Shown in pieces: positions 52,302 to 60,000 of a stretch of 64,000 nt of DNA. The notes beneath the pieces are model-generated. The model searched no databases. It saw nothing but the letters and a program-made list of their open reading frames with translations, and was not told where the DNA came from. The stretch spans positions 372,001 to 436,000 of the forward strand of contig NZ_CP023694.1 of the NCBI RefSeq assembly GCF_008705135.1, read 5' to 3'. This stretch comes from Streptomyces coeruleorubidus (GTDB lineage: Bacteria > Actinomycetota > Actinomycetes > Streptomycetales > Streptomycetaceae). The position numbers were made by a program, and so were the translations under genes. How positions within the stretch are numbered: position 1 is the first letter of the stretch; each line of letters begins with the position of its first letter.

Positions 52302-54347
52302 TCACCCGGCCCCCGGACCGGCCGCCTTCCGGAACGCCTCGTAGACGAGCTTGGGCCGCTCCTCGCCGCAGGTGAGCAGGCCCATGACGGAGATTCCGTT
52401 GTAGGCCTGGTTGTACCCGGCCCGCTGCTTGTAGTCCTTGAGGACCCAGTAGGTGAATCCGGCGACGAACTCGCTGCGATCGACGACCTGCGCCCAGTGG
52501 GCGGTGAAGCGGGCCGCCTGCCACTCCTCCGTGCCCTCCGTGGTGTCGGGACCGTGGTTGCCCGCGAGGGACCAGGTGCCGTTCTCGGTGATGAGGATCG
52601 GCTTGCCGGGATACTTCGCGTGCACCGCGTCCAGCGTGGGGCCGAGGTCGGAGTCCTCGCCGTAGAAGTAGCCGAAGTACTCGTTGAACCCGATCACGTC
52701 GGCAAGGTCGAACGCGGGGTCGTTACTGGTGCTGGAGGCCCAGGTCACGGGGCGGGCGGTGAGGTCGACCGCCTTCACGGCCGCCTTGAGATCGGCGAGC
52801 CAGGCCCGGTAGACCGGAGCACCGCCGGCGTCGATCTCCGACTCGTTCTGGAGCCCCCAGAGGATCACCGACGGGTGGTTGTGCTGGTTCCACGCCATGG
52901 TCAGGGCCTGCGCCCGGGCCAGACCGTAGCGCTCGGTCTGGAGCTCCTCCTGGGCGGTGTTGAGCCACATGGTGTCGATGTCGTCCATCACCAGCACGCC
53001 GTGCTCGTCCGCCCAGTCGTAGACGTACGGGTGGCGGTTGTAGACGCAGTTGCGGATGAAGTTGCCGCCCAGTGCCGTGATGTGGCCCAGTTCGCGGTCG
53101 TACTCGGCGGGCGTCATCGCCCTGCCGCGCGCGGCCGTCTCCTCGTGCCAGTTGAGGCCCTTGAGGAAGAGGGGCTTGTCGTTCAACCGCAACCGTGCGT
53201 CGCCGACGGTCAGTTCGCGCACACCGTAGACGGTGGACAGCGTGTCCACTCGCGGGCCAGAGGGCTTCCCGGCGGTCAGGGTGGCGCGGGCGGTGAGCGT
53301 GTGCGGTGAGGCCGGGCTCCATCGCGGGGCGCGGGGCACGGGAACCGAGACGCGCACGACGCCGGCGGATCGGGCCGCGATCCGGGCCTCGACCACGGTG
53401 GGCCGGGCGCCGCTGTCCCGGCCGGGATCCAGTGTGAGCCGGCCGTCGAAGTCGGAGGCACCGTGGTTCTCGATGACCGCTCGTGCCTCGAGGCGCCCGT
53501 TCGCGCCGGCCACGAGCAGTTTGGCGATGGTGACCCGCGGGACCGCCTCGATCCAGACCGACCGGGTCAGGCCCGCGTAGGGCCAGTAGTCGACGGGCTT
53601 GTACGGGATCTCGTGGTCGTCGGTGACCGGCTGCGGAGCCGGGGCCGTGTAGTCGGTGTAGCTCGCCCGGCGGAAGACCCGCACGGCGATCGTCTGGCGC
53701 GTGCCCGGCCGGAGCGCGCCCGCCACCGGAAGCGCGAAGGGCGAGTTGGCCCCTTCGTGCTTGCCGAGGTGCACGCCGTCGAGCCAGACCTCGGCGCTGT
53801 AGCCGGCGGCCAGGAAGGCGATGCGCACATGCCGGGCCCGCCAGGATCCGGGGACGTCGACGACGGTCCGGTACCAGGCGTAGCCGTCGGCGAACGCCGT
53901 GCCCTTGCCGAAGGGGGTGGTCTCCGAGCCGAATCCGGGCGTGTCCAGCAGGTCCCAGGCCGACGGCACGTCGATGAGGTCCCACGCCCGGTCGTCGAGG
54001 TCCGGGGACTGCCAGCCCTCGCCGAGGCCGTGCCGGCCGGGGTCGAAGCGGAAACGCCACTTCCTGTCCAGGGACAGGTACTCACGGGTGGGCTCCCGGG
54101 TGCGCCAGCCGTCGAAGGCGGGGAGCACGGCGCCGTACTGGAAGACGACATGGGTGCCACCGACCTCGCGCACATGGGTGCCGGAGGGTTCGGTGGCCGG
54201 GTGGGTGTCGAGCACCGGGCCGTCCGCGGCTGAGGCCGGGCCGTCCGCCGCTCTTGCCTTCTCCGGCCAGGCCGGAAGGGCTACGAAGCCGGCCGCGCCG
54301 AGTGCCGTGACGACGGTGCGCCGGGACAAGGGGAGGGATTCGGTCAT
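52302..54347 (-). CDS. GH2-family glycoside hydrolase, Tat-exported
   Basis: A 681-residue protein with a twin-arginine signal (LSRRTVVTALGAAGF, first 33 residues). The sugar-binding jelly roll (about 90-270), immunoglobulin-like domain (about 272-375) and barrel (about 378-670) follow. The catalytic pair is Glu502 in WGLQNESEI and Glu588 in ILITENGTW. Members are beta-galactosidases, beta-glucuronidases or beta-mannosidases; specificity is not decided. It is divergent from the cellulase-like gene and shares the AT-rich operator of the galactose operons, so a beta-galactoside or beta-glucuronide substrate is likely. Confidence 0.88.
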   Translation of the reverse strand: MTESLPLSRRTVVTALGAAGFVALPAWPEKARAADGPASAADGPVLDTHPATEPSGTHVREVGGTHVVFQYGAVLPAFDGWRTREPTREYLSLDRKWRFRFDPGRHGLGEGWQSPDLDDRAWDLIDVPSAWDLLDTPGFGSETTPFGKGTAFADGYAWYRTVVDVPGSWRARHVRIAFLAAGYSAEVWLDGVHLGKHEGANSPFALPVAGALRPGTRQTIAVRVFRRASYTDYTAPAPQPVTDDHEIPYKPVDYWPYAGLTRSVWIEAVPRVTIAKLLVAGANGRLEARAVIENHGASDFDGRLTLDPGRDSGARPTVVEARIAARSAGVVRVSVPVPRAPRWSPASPHTLTARATLTAGKPSGPRVDTLSTVYGVRELTVGDARLRLNDKPLFLKGLNWHEETAARGRAMTPAEYDRELGHITALGGNFIRNCVYNRHPYVYDWADEHGVLVMDDIDTMWLNTAQEELQTERYGLARAQALTMAWNQHNHPSVILWGLQNESEIDAGGAPVYRAWLADLKAAVKAVDLTARPVTWASSTSNDPAFDLADVIGFNEYFGYFYGEDSDLGPTLDAVHAKYPGKPILITENGTWSLAGNHGPDTTEGTEEWQAARFTAHWAQVVDRSEFVAGFTYWVLKDYKQRAGYNQAYNGISVMGLLTCGEERPKLVYEAFRKAAGPGAG

Positions 54348-54384
54348 GGCAGAAGCCTGGGGAGCCGCCCGAACCCTGTCAAGG

Positions 54385-54404
54385 ATTATTCATAAATAAT
54401 GAAT
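54385..54404. promoter_or_regulatory. AT-rich operator between the GH2 and cellulase-like genes
   Basis: ATTATT-CATA-AATAAT (54385-54400) is a perfect palindrome and runs into AATAATGAAT (54395-54404), the same 10-mer as in the galactose divergent region at 46144. Almost no G/C in GC-rich surroundings. It lies 38 bases before the GH2 start and 18 before the divergent start. Confidence 0.65.
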
Positions 54405-54421
54405 TGAGCTAGCGTGGCCTC

Positions 54422-55708
54422 ATGACCTCACTGCAACAGGCCGCCGTGAGCGGGACCACGGGCCGACTCGCCATCACCCTGTGGGACTTCAGCTGGTACA
54501 CCCAGGCGGGACCCGGCGAGCCCTTCGCCGACCTCGACCGCGCCTTCGCCGAGGCCGTGGAGCGGGGCTTCAACACCGTGCGCGTCTGCGCCATGCCCTT
54601 CCTGCTGTTCTCCGGACGTGTCGAAGCCCCGGAGTCGCTGCAAGTCCAGGGACTGGGTGGCGAGTTCGGACAGCGCACCCGCTGGTACAACGTGCGCGGC
54701 GGTTATCCGCTGGACGGCCGCCGACGGCTCGTCGAGCTGTTCGAGGCGGCCGCCCGGCACGACTGCCGGGTGATCGTCTCCTCATGGGAGTACCAGCAGT
54801 CCCCCAGCTTCGCCGACACCGACGCCTGGCACAGCGCCCTGGCCGCGGTCCCCGGACCCGACCGGGCCGAGGCCGTGGCCGAAGCCCTCGCCGGGCTGCT
54901 GGACTTCCTCACGGAGCGCGGGCTGGCCGACCGCGTCGCCTACGTCGAAGTGCACAACGAGGTCGACAACTGCTCCCTGGTACCGGACAACGGCGCCACC
55001 CACTACGCCAGGTTGCGCGGCCCCCTGGACCGTGCCGTGAAGCTGCTGCGGTCGCGCCACCCCGCCGTCCCCGTCACCTACTCGCTCGGCGAACCCTGGC
55101 CGGACGAACTCGACGACCTGCCGGATCAGGCGCAGATCGCGCACTTTCACTTCTACGTCTACGGCGTGCTCGGAGCGCTCTACGAGGCGGTGGGACTCGG
55201 CCACGGCACCGAGCCGGCACCCCGGACGGCCACCTGGCCCACTCCCGAACTGGCCGGCATGCTGCGCCCCGACGCGCCCGCCTTCGCCGACCACCAGCCG
55301 GACGAGCCCTGGCGACTCGCGGCCACCGGAATCCCGCGCGAACTCTTCTACGCGCACGACTGGGTCGACCCCGACCGCTGGGACCTGTGGCTCTACGAGA
55401 ACTACGCCGAGCACCGGCAGGCCATGCGGGAGACACTGACCCGGTGGGTCGACTCCGTCGCCGGCTTCGCCCGTCGCCGCGGCATCCCCGCCGTCCTCGG
55501 CGAAGGCGTGGTGGGCTACACCCCGCTCCTGACGCGCTTCGAGGAGGACGCCGTCGGCAAGGACATCGCGGAGTTCGTCGTCGACCGCTGCCTCGCGGCG
55601 GGTTTCCACGGTGTCGTCCTGACATCCAACGCGGCCCCGCACCACCCCATGTGGCACACGGACGGGGACTGGATGCGGCGGGTGAACGCCCGGATCACCG
55701 GCGGCTGA
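54422..55708 (+). CDS. Cellulase-like (clan GH-A) family protein
   Basis: A 428-residue protein without a signal peptide. Barrel features include ITLWDFSWYTQAGPGEPF near the N-terminus, YVEVHNEVDNC near residue 178 with a candidate acid/base glutamate, and PAVLGEGVVGY near 360 with a candidate nucleophile glutamate. It resembles the sugar-binding cellulase-like families annotated in actinobacteria; activity is unknown. No Shine-Dalgarno precedes the ATG, and TAGCGT lies 11 bases upstream, so a leaderless mRNA is plausible. It shares its promoter region with the GH2 gene. Confidence 0.75.
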   Translation: MTSLQQAAVSGTTGRLAITLWDFSWYTQAGPGEPFADLDRAFAEAVERGFNTVRVCAMPFLLFSGRVEAPESLQVQGLGGEFGQRTRWYNVRGGYPLDGRRRLVELFEAAARHDCRVIVSSWEYQQSPSFADTDAWHSALAAVPGPDRAEAVAEALAGLLDFLTERGLADRVAYVEVHNEVDNCSLVPDNGATHYARLRGPLDRAVKLLRSRHPAVPVTYSLGEPWPDELDDLPDQAQIAHFHFYVYGVLGALYEAVGLGHGTEPAPRTATWPTPELAGMLRPDAPAFADHQPDEPWRLAATGIPRELFYAHDWVDPDRWDLWLYENYAEHRQAMRETLTRWVDSVAGFARRRGIPAVLGEGVVGYTPLLTRFEEDAVGKDIAEFVVDRCLAAGFHGVVLTSNAAPHHPMWHTDGDWMRRVNARITGG

Positions 55709-55729
55709 CCGGCGACCGGGGCAGAGCTC

Positions 55730-56599
55730 TCAGCCGGGCGGCGGTGACGGGGACAGGTGCTGGTCGGCGGCCCAGGAGGCCAGGATGCGCAGCCGCTCGT
55801 GGGTGGGCGATCCCGGCGCCGCCGTCCAGACGGTCAGGTGCTGGTCGGGATCGGTGTTGGCCGTGAGGGTGTCCCAGTCCAGGACGAGTTCGCCGACGAC
55901 CGGGTGAGCGAGGGTCTTGGTGCCCACGGTGCGGGCGGCGACGTGGTGGTCGCCCCACCACCGGGCGAACTGCTGGTCGCGGGTGGACAGTTCACCGACC
56001 AGCTCGATCAGACGAGGATCCTCGGGGTATTTCGCGGCCTCCATCCGCAGCTGGGCCACGGAGATCCGGGCGGAGGACTCCCAGTCGGCGTACAGGGTGC
56101 GCATGGCCGGGTCCGTGAAGATGATCCGCGGGTAGTTGCGGTGCTTCTCCGGGACGCGGGAGAAGTCCGTGACCAGGGCCGCGGCCAGCGCGTTCCAGGC
56201 CAGGATGTCCCCGCGCCGGCCCTGCACGACGGCCGGGGTGGCGGTCAGGTCGTCCAGGACCCGCTGGAGCTGAGGCTGGACCTTCTGACGGCCGCGGCGC
56301 CGGGTGCGCGTGGTGGTTTTGCCCGCGAGCTGGAAGAGGTAGCCCCGCTCGTCGTCGTCCAGGTGGAGGACCCGGGCGAGGACGTCCAGGACCGGCGCCG
56401 ACGCCTGCATGCGGCCCTGCTCGAGTCGGGTGTAGTAGTCGGTGCTGATGCTGGCGAGGTGGGCGACTTCCTCGCGGCGCAGGCCGGCCACGCGGCGGGG
56501 CCTGCCGCTGTCGGGCAGTCCGACTGTGCGCGGGCTCAGCTCCGAGCGGCGCTTCTTGAGGAATTCTCCCAGCTCATTGAGGGGAACGTTGCCGGTCAT
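55730..56599 (-). CDS. XRE-family regulator with MmyB-like domain (second copy)
   Basis: A 289-residue protein with helix-turn-helix LRREEVAHLASISTDYYTRL (residues about 40-60) and an MmyB-like ligand domain (ARISVAQLRMEAAKYPEDPR, HPVVGELVLDWDT). It parallels the XRE at 34851 and is likewise divergent from a zinc ADH. The intervening DNA carries TCCCAGRATG repeats rather than the long palindrome of the first module, so the two regulators probably recognise different DNA. Confidence 0.9.
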   Translation of the reverse strand: MTGNVPLNELGEFLKKRRSELSPRTVGLPDSGRPRRVAGLRREEVAHLASISTDYYTRLEQGRMQASAPVLDVLARVLHLDDDERGYLFQLAGKTTTRTRRRGRQKVQPQLQRVLDDLTATPAVVQGRRGDILAWNALAAALVTDFSRVPEKHRNYPRIIFTDPAMRTLYADWESSARISVAQLRMEAAKYPEDPRLIELVGELSTRDQQFARWWGDHHVAARTVGTKTLAHPVVGELVLDWDTLTANTDPDQHLTVWTAAPGSPTHERLRILASWAADQHLSPSPPPG

Positions 56600-56601
56600 G
56601 C

Positions 56602-56674
56602 TTCCCAGAATGACATCGATCGCGCCTGGGGAAGGGGGGAGAATTTACTCCCAGGATGTTCCCTTCCCAGGATG
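56602..56674. promoter_or_regulatory. Repeated TCCCAGRATG elements between XRE and ADH genes
   Basis: TCCCAGAATG (56603-56612), TCCCAGGATG (56649-56658) and TCCCAGGATG (56665-56674) are direct repeats. An inverted CCTGGGGAAGGG (56625-56636) faces CCCTTCCCAGG (56661-56671). A probable cluster of regulator sites covering both divergent promoters. Confidence 0.6.
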
Positions 56675-56784
56675 GATTCCTCCGCTTTTCGCGCCTGGAC
56701 CCGAGTGCGAGCCTCGACCGGGAGCAGCCGTGCCCCCAGCCCGGCTGCGGTACGTAGATCCTCGCAGTGAAGGAAGGCCCACCC

Positions 56785-57801
56785 ATGCGCGGAGCAGTCA
56801 TCCATGCCCCCGGCGACGTGCGTCTCGAGGAACTCGACCACCCGAGGATTCTCCACCCGACGGACGCGGTCATCCGCACGGTCGCCACCTGTGTGTGCGG
56901 CTCGGATCTGTGGCCCTACCGCGGTCTGGAGCCCATAGGCGACCCGCACCCGATGGGACACGAGTACGTCGGCGTCGTCGAGGAGGTCGGCAGCGAAGTC
57001 ACCTCGGTCGAGCCGGGCCAGTTCGTGGTCGGTTCCTTCGCCACCTCCGACAACACCTGTGCGAACTGCCGGGCCGGCTGGCAGTCCAGTTGCCTGCGCC
57101 GCGAGTTCATGAGCACGTGCCAGGCCGAGTACGTCCGCATCCCCAACGCCCACGGCACCCTCGTCGCCACCGACGGTCACCCGGACGGCGAGTTCGTGCC
57201 CAGCCTGCTCGCCGTCTCCGACGTGATGGGCACCGGCTGGTACGCCGCCCTCGCCGCCGAGGTCGAGCCGGGCTCCACGGTCGTCGTCGTCGGTGACGGC
57301 GCGGTCGGCCTGTGCGGTGTCATCGCCGCGAAGGAGCTCGGCGCCGAGCGGATCATCGCCATGAGCCGTCATGCGTCCCGGCAGGAGCTGGCCGTGGAGT
57401 TCGGCGCCACGGAGGTCATCAGCGAGCGCGGCGAAGAAGGCATCGCCCGCGTCAAGGAGCTGACGAACGGCATCGGCGCGGATTCGGTACTGGAGTGCGT
57501 CGGCACCGCCGAGGCCATGCGGCAGGCCCTGCACTCCGCCCGGCCCGGCGGCAACGTCGGCTTCGTCGGTGTCCCGCACGAGGTGGCCCTCGACGGCGAG
57601 GAGCTGTTCTTCTCCCACGTCGGCCTGCGCGGCGGCCCCGCCCCGGTGCGCCGCTACCTGCCCGACCTGATCGAACGCGTACTGTCGGGGCGGATCAACC
57701 CGGGCAAGGTCTTCGACCTCACCCTGCCGCTGGAGAAGGTCGCCGAGGGCTACCAGGCGATGGACGAGCGCCGGGCGATCAAGGCCCTGCTCAAGCCCTG
57801 A
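56785..57801 (+). CDS. Zinc-dependent alcohol dehydrogenase (second copy)
   Basis: ATG 56785 is preceded by AAGGAAGG and is preferred over a GTG six codons earlier. The 338-residue enzyme keeps Cys38 in TCVCGSDLW, the GHE zinc motif, the NTCANCRAGWQSSC cluster and VVGDGAVGLCGV for NAD(P). It is clearly paralogous to the ADH at 33599. It is followed by an SDR gene on the same strand, as in the first module. Confidence 0.9.
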   Translation: MRGAVIHAPGDVRLEELDHPRILHPTDAVIRTVATCVCGSDLWPYRGLEPIGDPHPMGHEYVGVVEEVGSEVTSVEPGQFVVGSFATSDNTCANCRAGWQSSCLRREFMSTCQAEYVRIPNAHGTLVATDGHPDGEFVPSLLAVSDVMGTGWYAALAAEVEPGSTVVVVGDGAVGLCGVIAAKELGAERIIAMSRHASRQELAVEFGATEVISERGEEGIARVKELTNGIGADSVLECVGTAEAMRQALHSARPGGNVGFVGVPHEVALDGEELFFSHVGLRGGPAPVRRYLPDLIERVLSGRINPGKVFDLTLPLEKVAEGYQAMDERRAIKALLKP

Positions 57802-57944
57802 CCCCGTACAGCCGTCGCCGGGCCGGGCCTCTGCCGGCCTGCCCCGTACAGCCCCTCGCCGGGCTCTGCCGCCCCGACCCAGACACCCCACCGCGGGGCC
57901 GGGCCTCCGCCGCCCGGCCCCGGACGCCCCACGAAGGACCTCTC

Positions 57945-58610
57945 ATGACCACCTTTGCCCTCGTCGGCGCCGGTCCGGGCCTCGGGCTCGCCACCGCCCG
58001 CCGCTTCGGAACCGCCGGCCACAGCGTCGCCCTCGTCTCCCGCAACGCCCGGCACCTGGAGGAACTGACAGCCGAGCTCGCCGGTGACGGCATCCGGGCG
58101 CGCGGGTTCACGGCCGACGTCCTGGATCCCGCGTCCCTCACCACGGCCCTGGGCACGGCGGCCGACGCCCTCGGGCCCGTCGAGATCCTCCAGTACAGCC
58201 CCGTGCCCCGCGCCGACTTCATGAGGCCTGTCCTCGACACCGGCGCCGACGACCTCGACGCCCCGCTGTCCTTCTCCGTCAAGGGTCCTGTCACCTGCGT
58301 GAACGCCGTCCTGCCCGGGATGCGCGACCTCGGCCGCGGCACCCTGCTGTTCGTCAACGGCGGCACCGCCGTACGCCCCCACCCCGACCGGGCCGGCACC
58401 TCGATCGCCTTCGCCGCCGAGAGCGCCTACGCCCGCATGCTGCACGACGCGCTCGCCCCGGAGAACATCCACGCCGCCCAGTTGATCATCCCGGGCGCCA
58501 TCCGCCCCGACGCCGAGCACAGCAGCCCCGTGGTGCTGGCCCGGCGCCTGTACGACATCCACGTCGCGCGCGACGGCTTCCGGCACTTCGCCGAGCCGCT
58601 GCCCGAGTGA
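57945..58610 (+). CDS. SDR-like protein with degenerate active site
   Basis: The 221-residue protein begins MTTFALVGAGPGLGLATA, an SDR-type Rossmann loop with GAGPGLG. The usual YxxxK is not present; the corresponding stretch reads SAYARMLHDAL. It belongs with the short clavaldehyde-type SDR relatives common in Streptomyces and is similar in its N-terminus to the remnant at 63413. The 143-base gap after the ADH holds two CCCCGTACAGCC copies and GC-rich repeats but no gene. Function unknown. Confidence 0.82.
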   Translation: MTTFALVGAGPGLGLATARRFGTAGHSVALVSRNARHLEELTAELAGDGIRARGFTADVLDPASLTTALGTAADALGPVEILQYSPVPRADFMRPVLDTGADDLDAPLSFSVKGPVTCVNAVLPGMRDLGRGTLLFVNGGTAVRPHPDRAGTSIAFAAESAYARMLHDALAPENIHAAQLIIPGAIRPDAEHSSPVVLARRLYDIHVARDGFRHFAEPLPE

Positions 58611-58625
58611 CTCCGGGCAGGCGTC

Positions 58626-59172
58626 GTGGTTCCGTCCGCCCTCCGTCTCCGCGCCCGCACGGTAGCGGTCGCCGTGGTGCTGCTGACGGTGACCGCGTGC
58701 ACTGACGACCCGCCTGCGGCCACCCCCTCTTCCACGTCCTCGCCGTCCTCCCCCGCCGCCGGGGCCCGGCAGACGCCGACGGCCCAGGCACCCGCCGCAC
58801 CGTCCTACAGGAACACCGCCATGACCATCCGGCTCACCGTCGACGGCCACGCCGTCGACGCCACCCTGAACGACAGCGCCGCCGCCCGCGACTTCGCCGC
58901 CCTGCTCCCCCTCACCCTGGACCTCAGTGACTTCCACGGGACGGAAACGGGTCGCCGACCTGCCCCGCAGGCTGGACACCTCAGGGGCGCCGGACGCGGC
59001 CGAAGGCAAGGCGGGGGACCTGGCGTACTACGCGCCCTGGGGCAACCTGGCCGTCTACTACCGGGACGGCGGCTCCCGCGACCCCGGCCTGGTCGTGCTC
59101 GGCCATCTCGCCGACGGCGCCGCCGAACGCTTCGCCACCGCCGACCACGTCACGATCGAAGCCGTCTCCTAG
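58626..59172 (+). pseudogene. Cyclophilin-like-fold lipoprotein, frameshifted
   Basis: The first part reads as a lipoprotein (signal ending VTACTDD, Ser/Pro/Ala linker) followed by MTIRLTVDGHAVDATLND and LLPLTLDLSDFHGTE. The matching remainder, RVADLPRRLDTSGAPDAAEG, YYAPWGNLAVYYRDGG and so on, is in the next frame and ends at 59172. Removing one A from the AAA at 58945-58947 would join the two as GTE-RVADLP, the usual family wording. It is therefore a one-base insertion: either a real inactivation or a sequencing error. The family (small cyclophilin-like proteins) has no known role here. Confidence 0.75.
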
Positions 59173-59184
59173 GGAGAACACCGC

Positions 59185-59952
59185 ATGAACCCCACCTACG
59201 ACTTCAGCGGCCAGGTCGCCCTCGTCACGGGTGCCGGCTCGGGAATGGGCCTTGCCACCGCCCGCGCCTTCGCCGAGTCGGGAGCCGCCGTCGCCCTCAC
59301 CGACGTCGACGAAGCAGCGCTGAACGCGGCCGCGAAGGAACTCACCGACGCCCGCCACCAAGTCCTGGCTCTCACCTGCGACGTCACCGACGAGGACCAG
59401 GTCGCCGCTGCGGTCGACCGCACCGTGGAAACCTTCGGCCGCCTGGACATGGCCTACAACAACGCCGGCATCCAGATCCCGCCCAGCGACGCCGCCGACG
59501 AACCGGCCGAACGCTTCGACCGCGTCAACGCCATCAACCTCCGCGGCATATGGGCCTGTATGAAGCACGAACTGCGGCACATGCGCGCCCAGGGCAGCGG
59601 CGCCATCGTCAACTGCTCCTCCCTGGGCGGCCTGGTGGGCCTGCCCGGCCGCGCCTCCTACCACGCCTCCAAGCACGGCGTCATCGGCCTGACCACCAGC
59701 GCCGCCCTCGAATACGCCCCACGCGGCATCCGCGTCAACGCCGTCTGCCCCGGCACCATCGACACCCCCATGGTCAGCGACATGATCGCCAAGGGTGAAC
59801 TCGACCGCGCCGAGGCCGAAGCCAACCAGCCCATCAACCGCATCGGCACCGCCGACGAGATCGCCCAGGCCGTCCTGTGGCTGTGCAGCCCCGGGGCGGG
59901 CTTCGTCGTCGGCGTCGCCCTTCCCGTCGACGGAGGCTACGTCGCCCGGTGA
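59185..59952 (+). CDS. Classical SDR oxidoreductase
   Basis: A 255-residue enzyme with VTGAGSGMGLA at the cofactor loop, NNAGI, the catalytic serine in NCSSLGGLVG, YHASK and the C-terminal PVDGGYVAR. It has the length and all motifs of active classical SDRs. GGGAGAA precedes the ATG. It follows the frameshifted cyclophilin-like gene by 12 bases and probably belongs to the ADH-SDR operon. Substrate unknown. Confidence 0.9.
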   Translation: MNPTYDFSGQVALVTGAGSGMGLATARAFAESGAAVALTDVDEAALNAAAKELTDARHQVLALTCDVTDEDQVAAAVDRTVETFGRLDMAYNNAGIQIPPSDAADEPAERFDRVNAINLRGIWACMKHELRHMRAQGSGAIVNCSSLGGLVGLPGRASYHASKHGVIGLTTSAALEYAPRGIRVNAVCPGTIDTPMVSDMIAKGELDRAEAEANQPINRIGTADEIAQAVLWLCSPGAGFVVGVALPVDGGYVAR

Positions 59953-60000
59953 CGACGGTCGGCGGGGGCACGTGGTGCGTGAGCAGCCCCGCCGGGGACA

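Noticed and set aside
57802..57944. GC-rich repeats between ADH and SDR as a small gene or RNA
   Set aside because: Only two short CCCCGTACAGCC copies and simple GC repeats; no stable hairpin with loop or coding signal was evident by eye.
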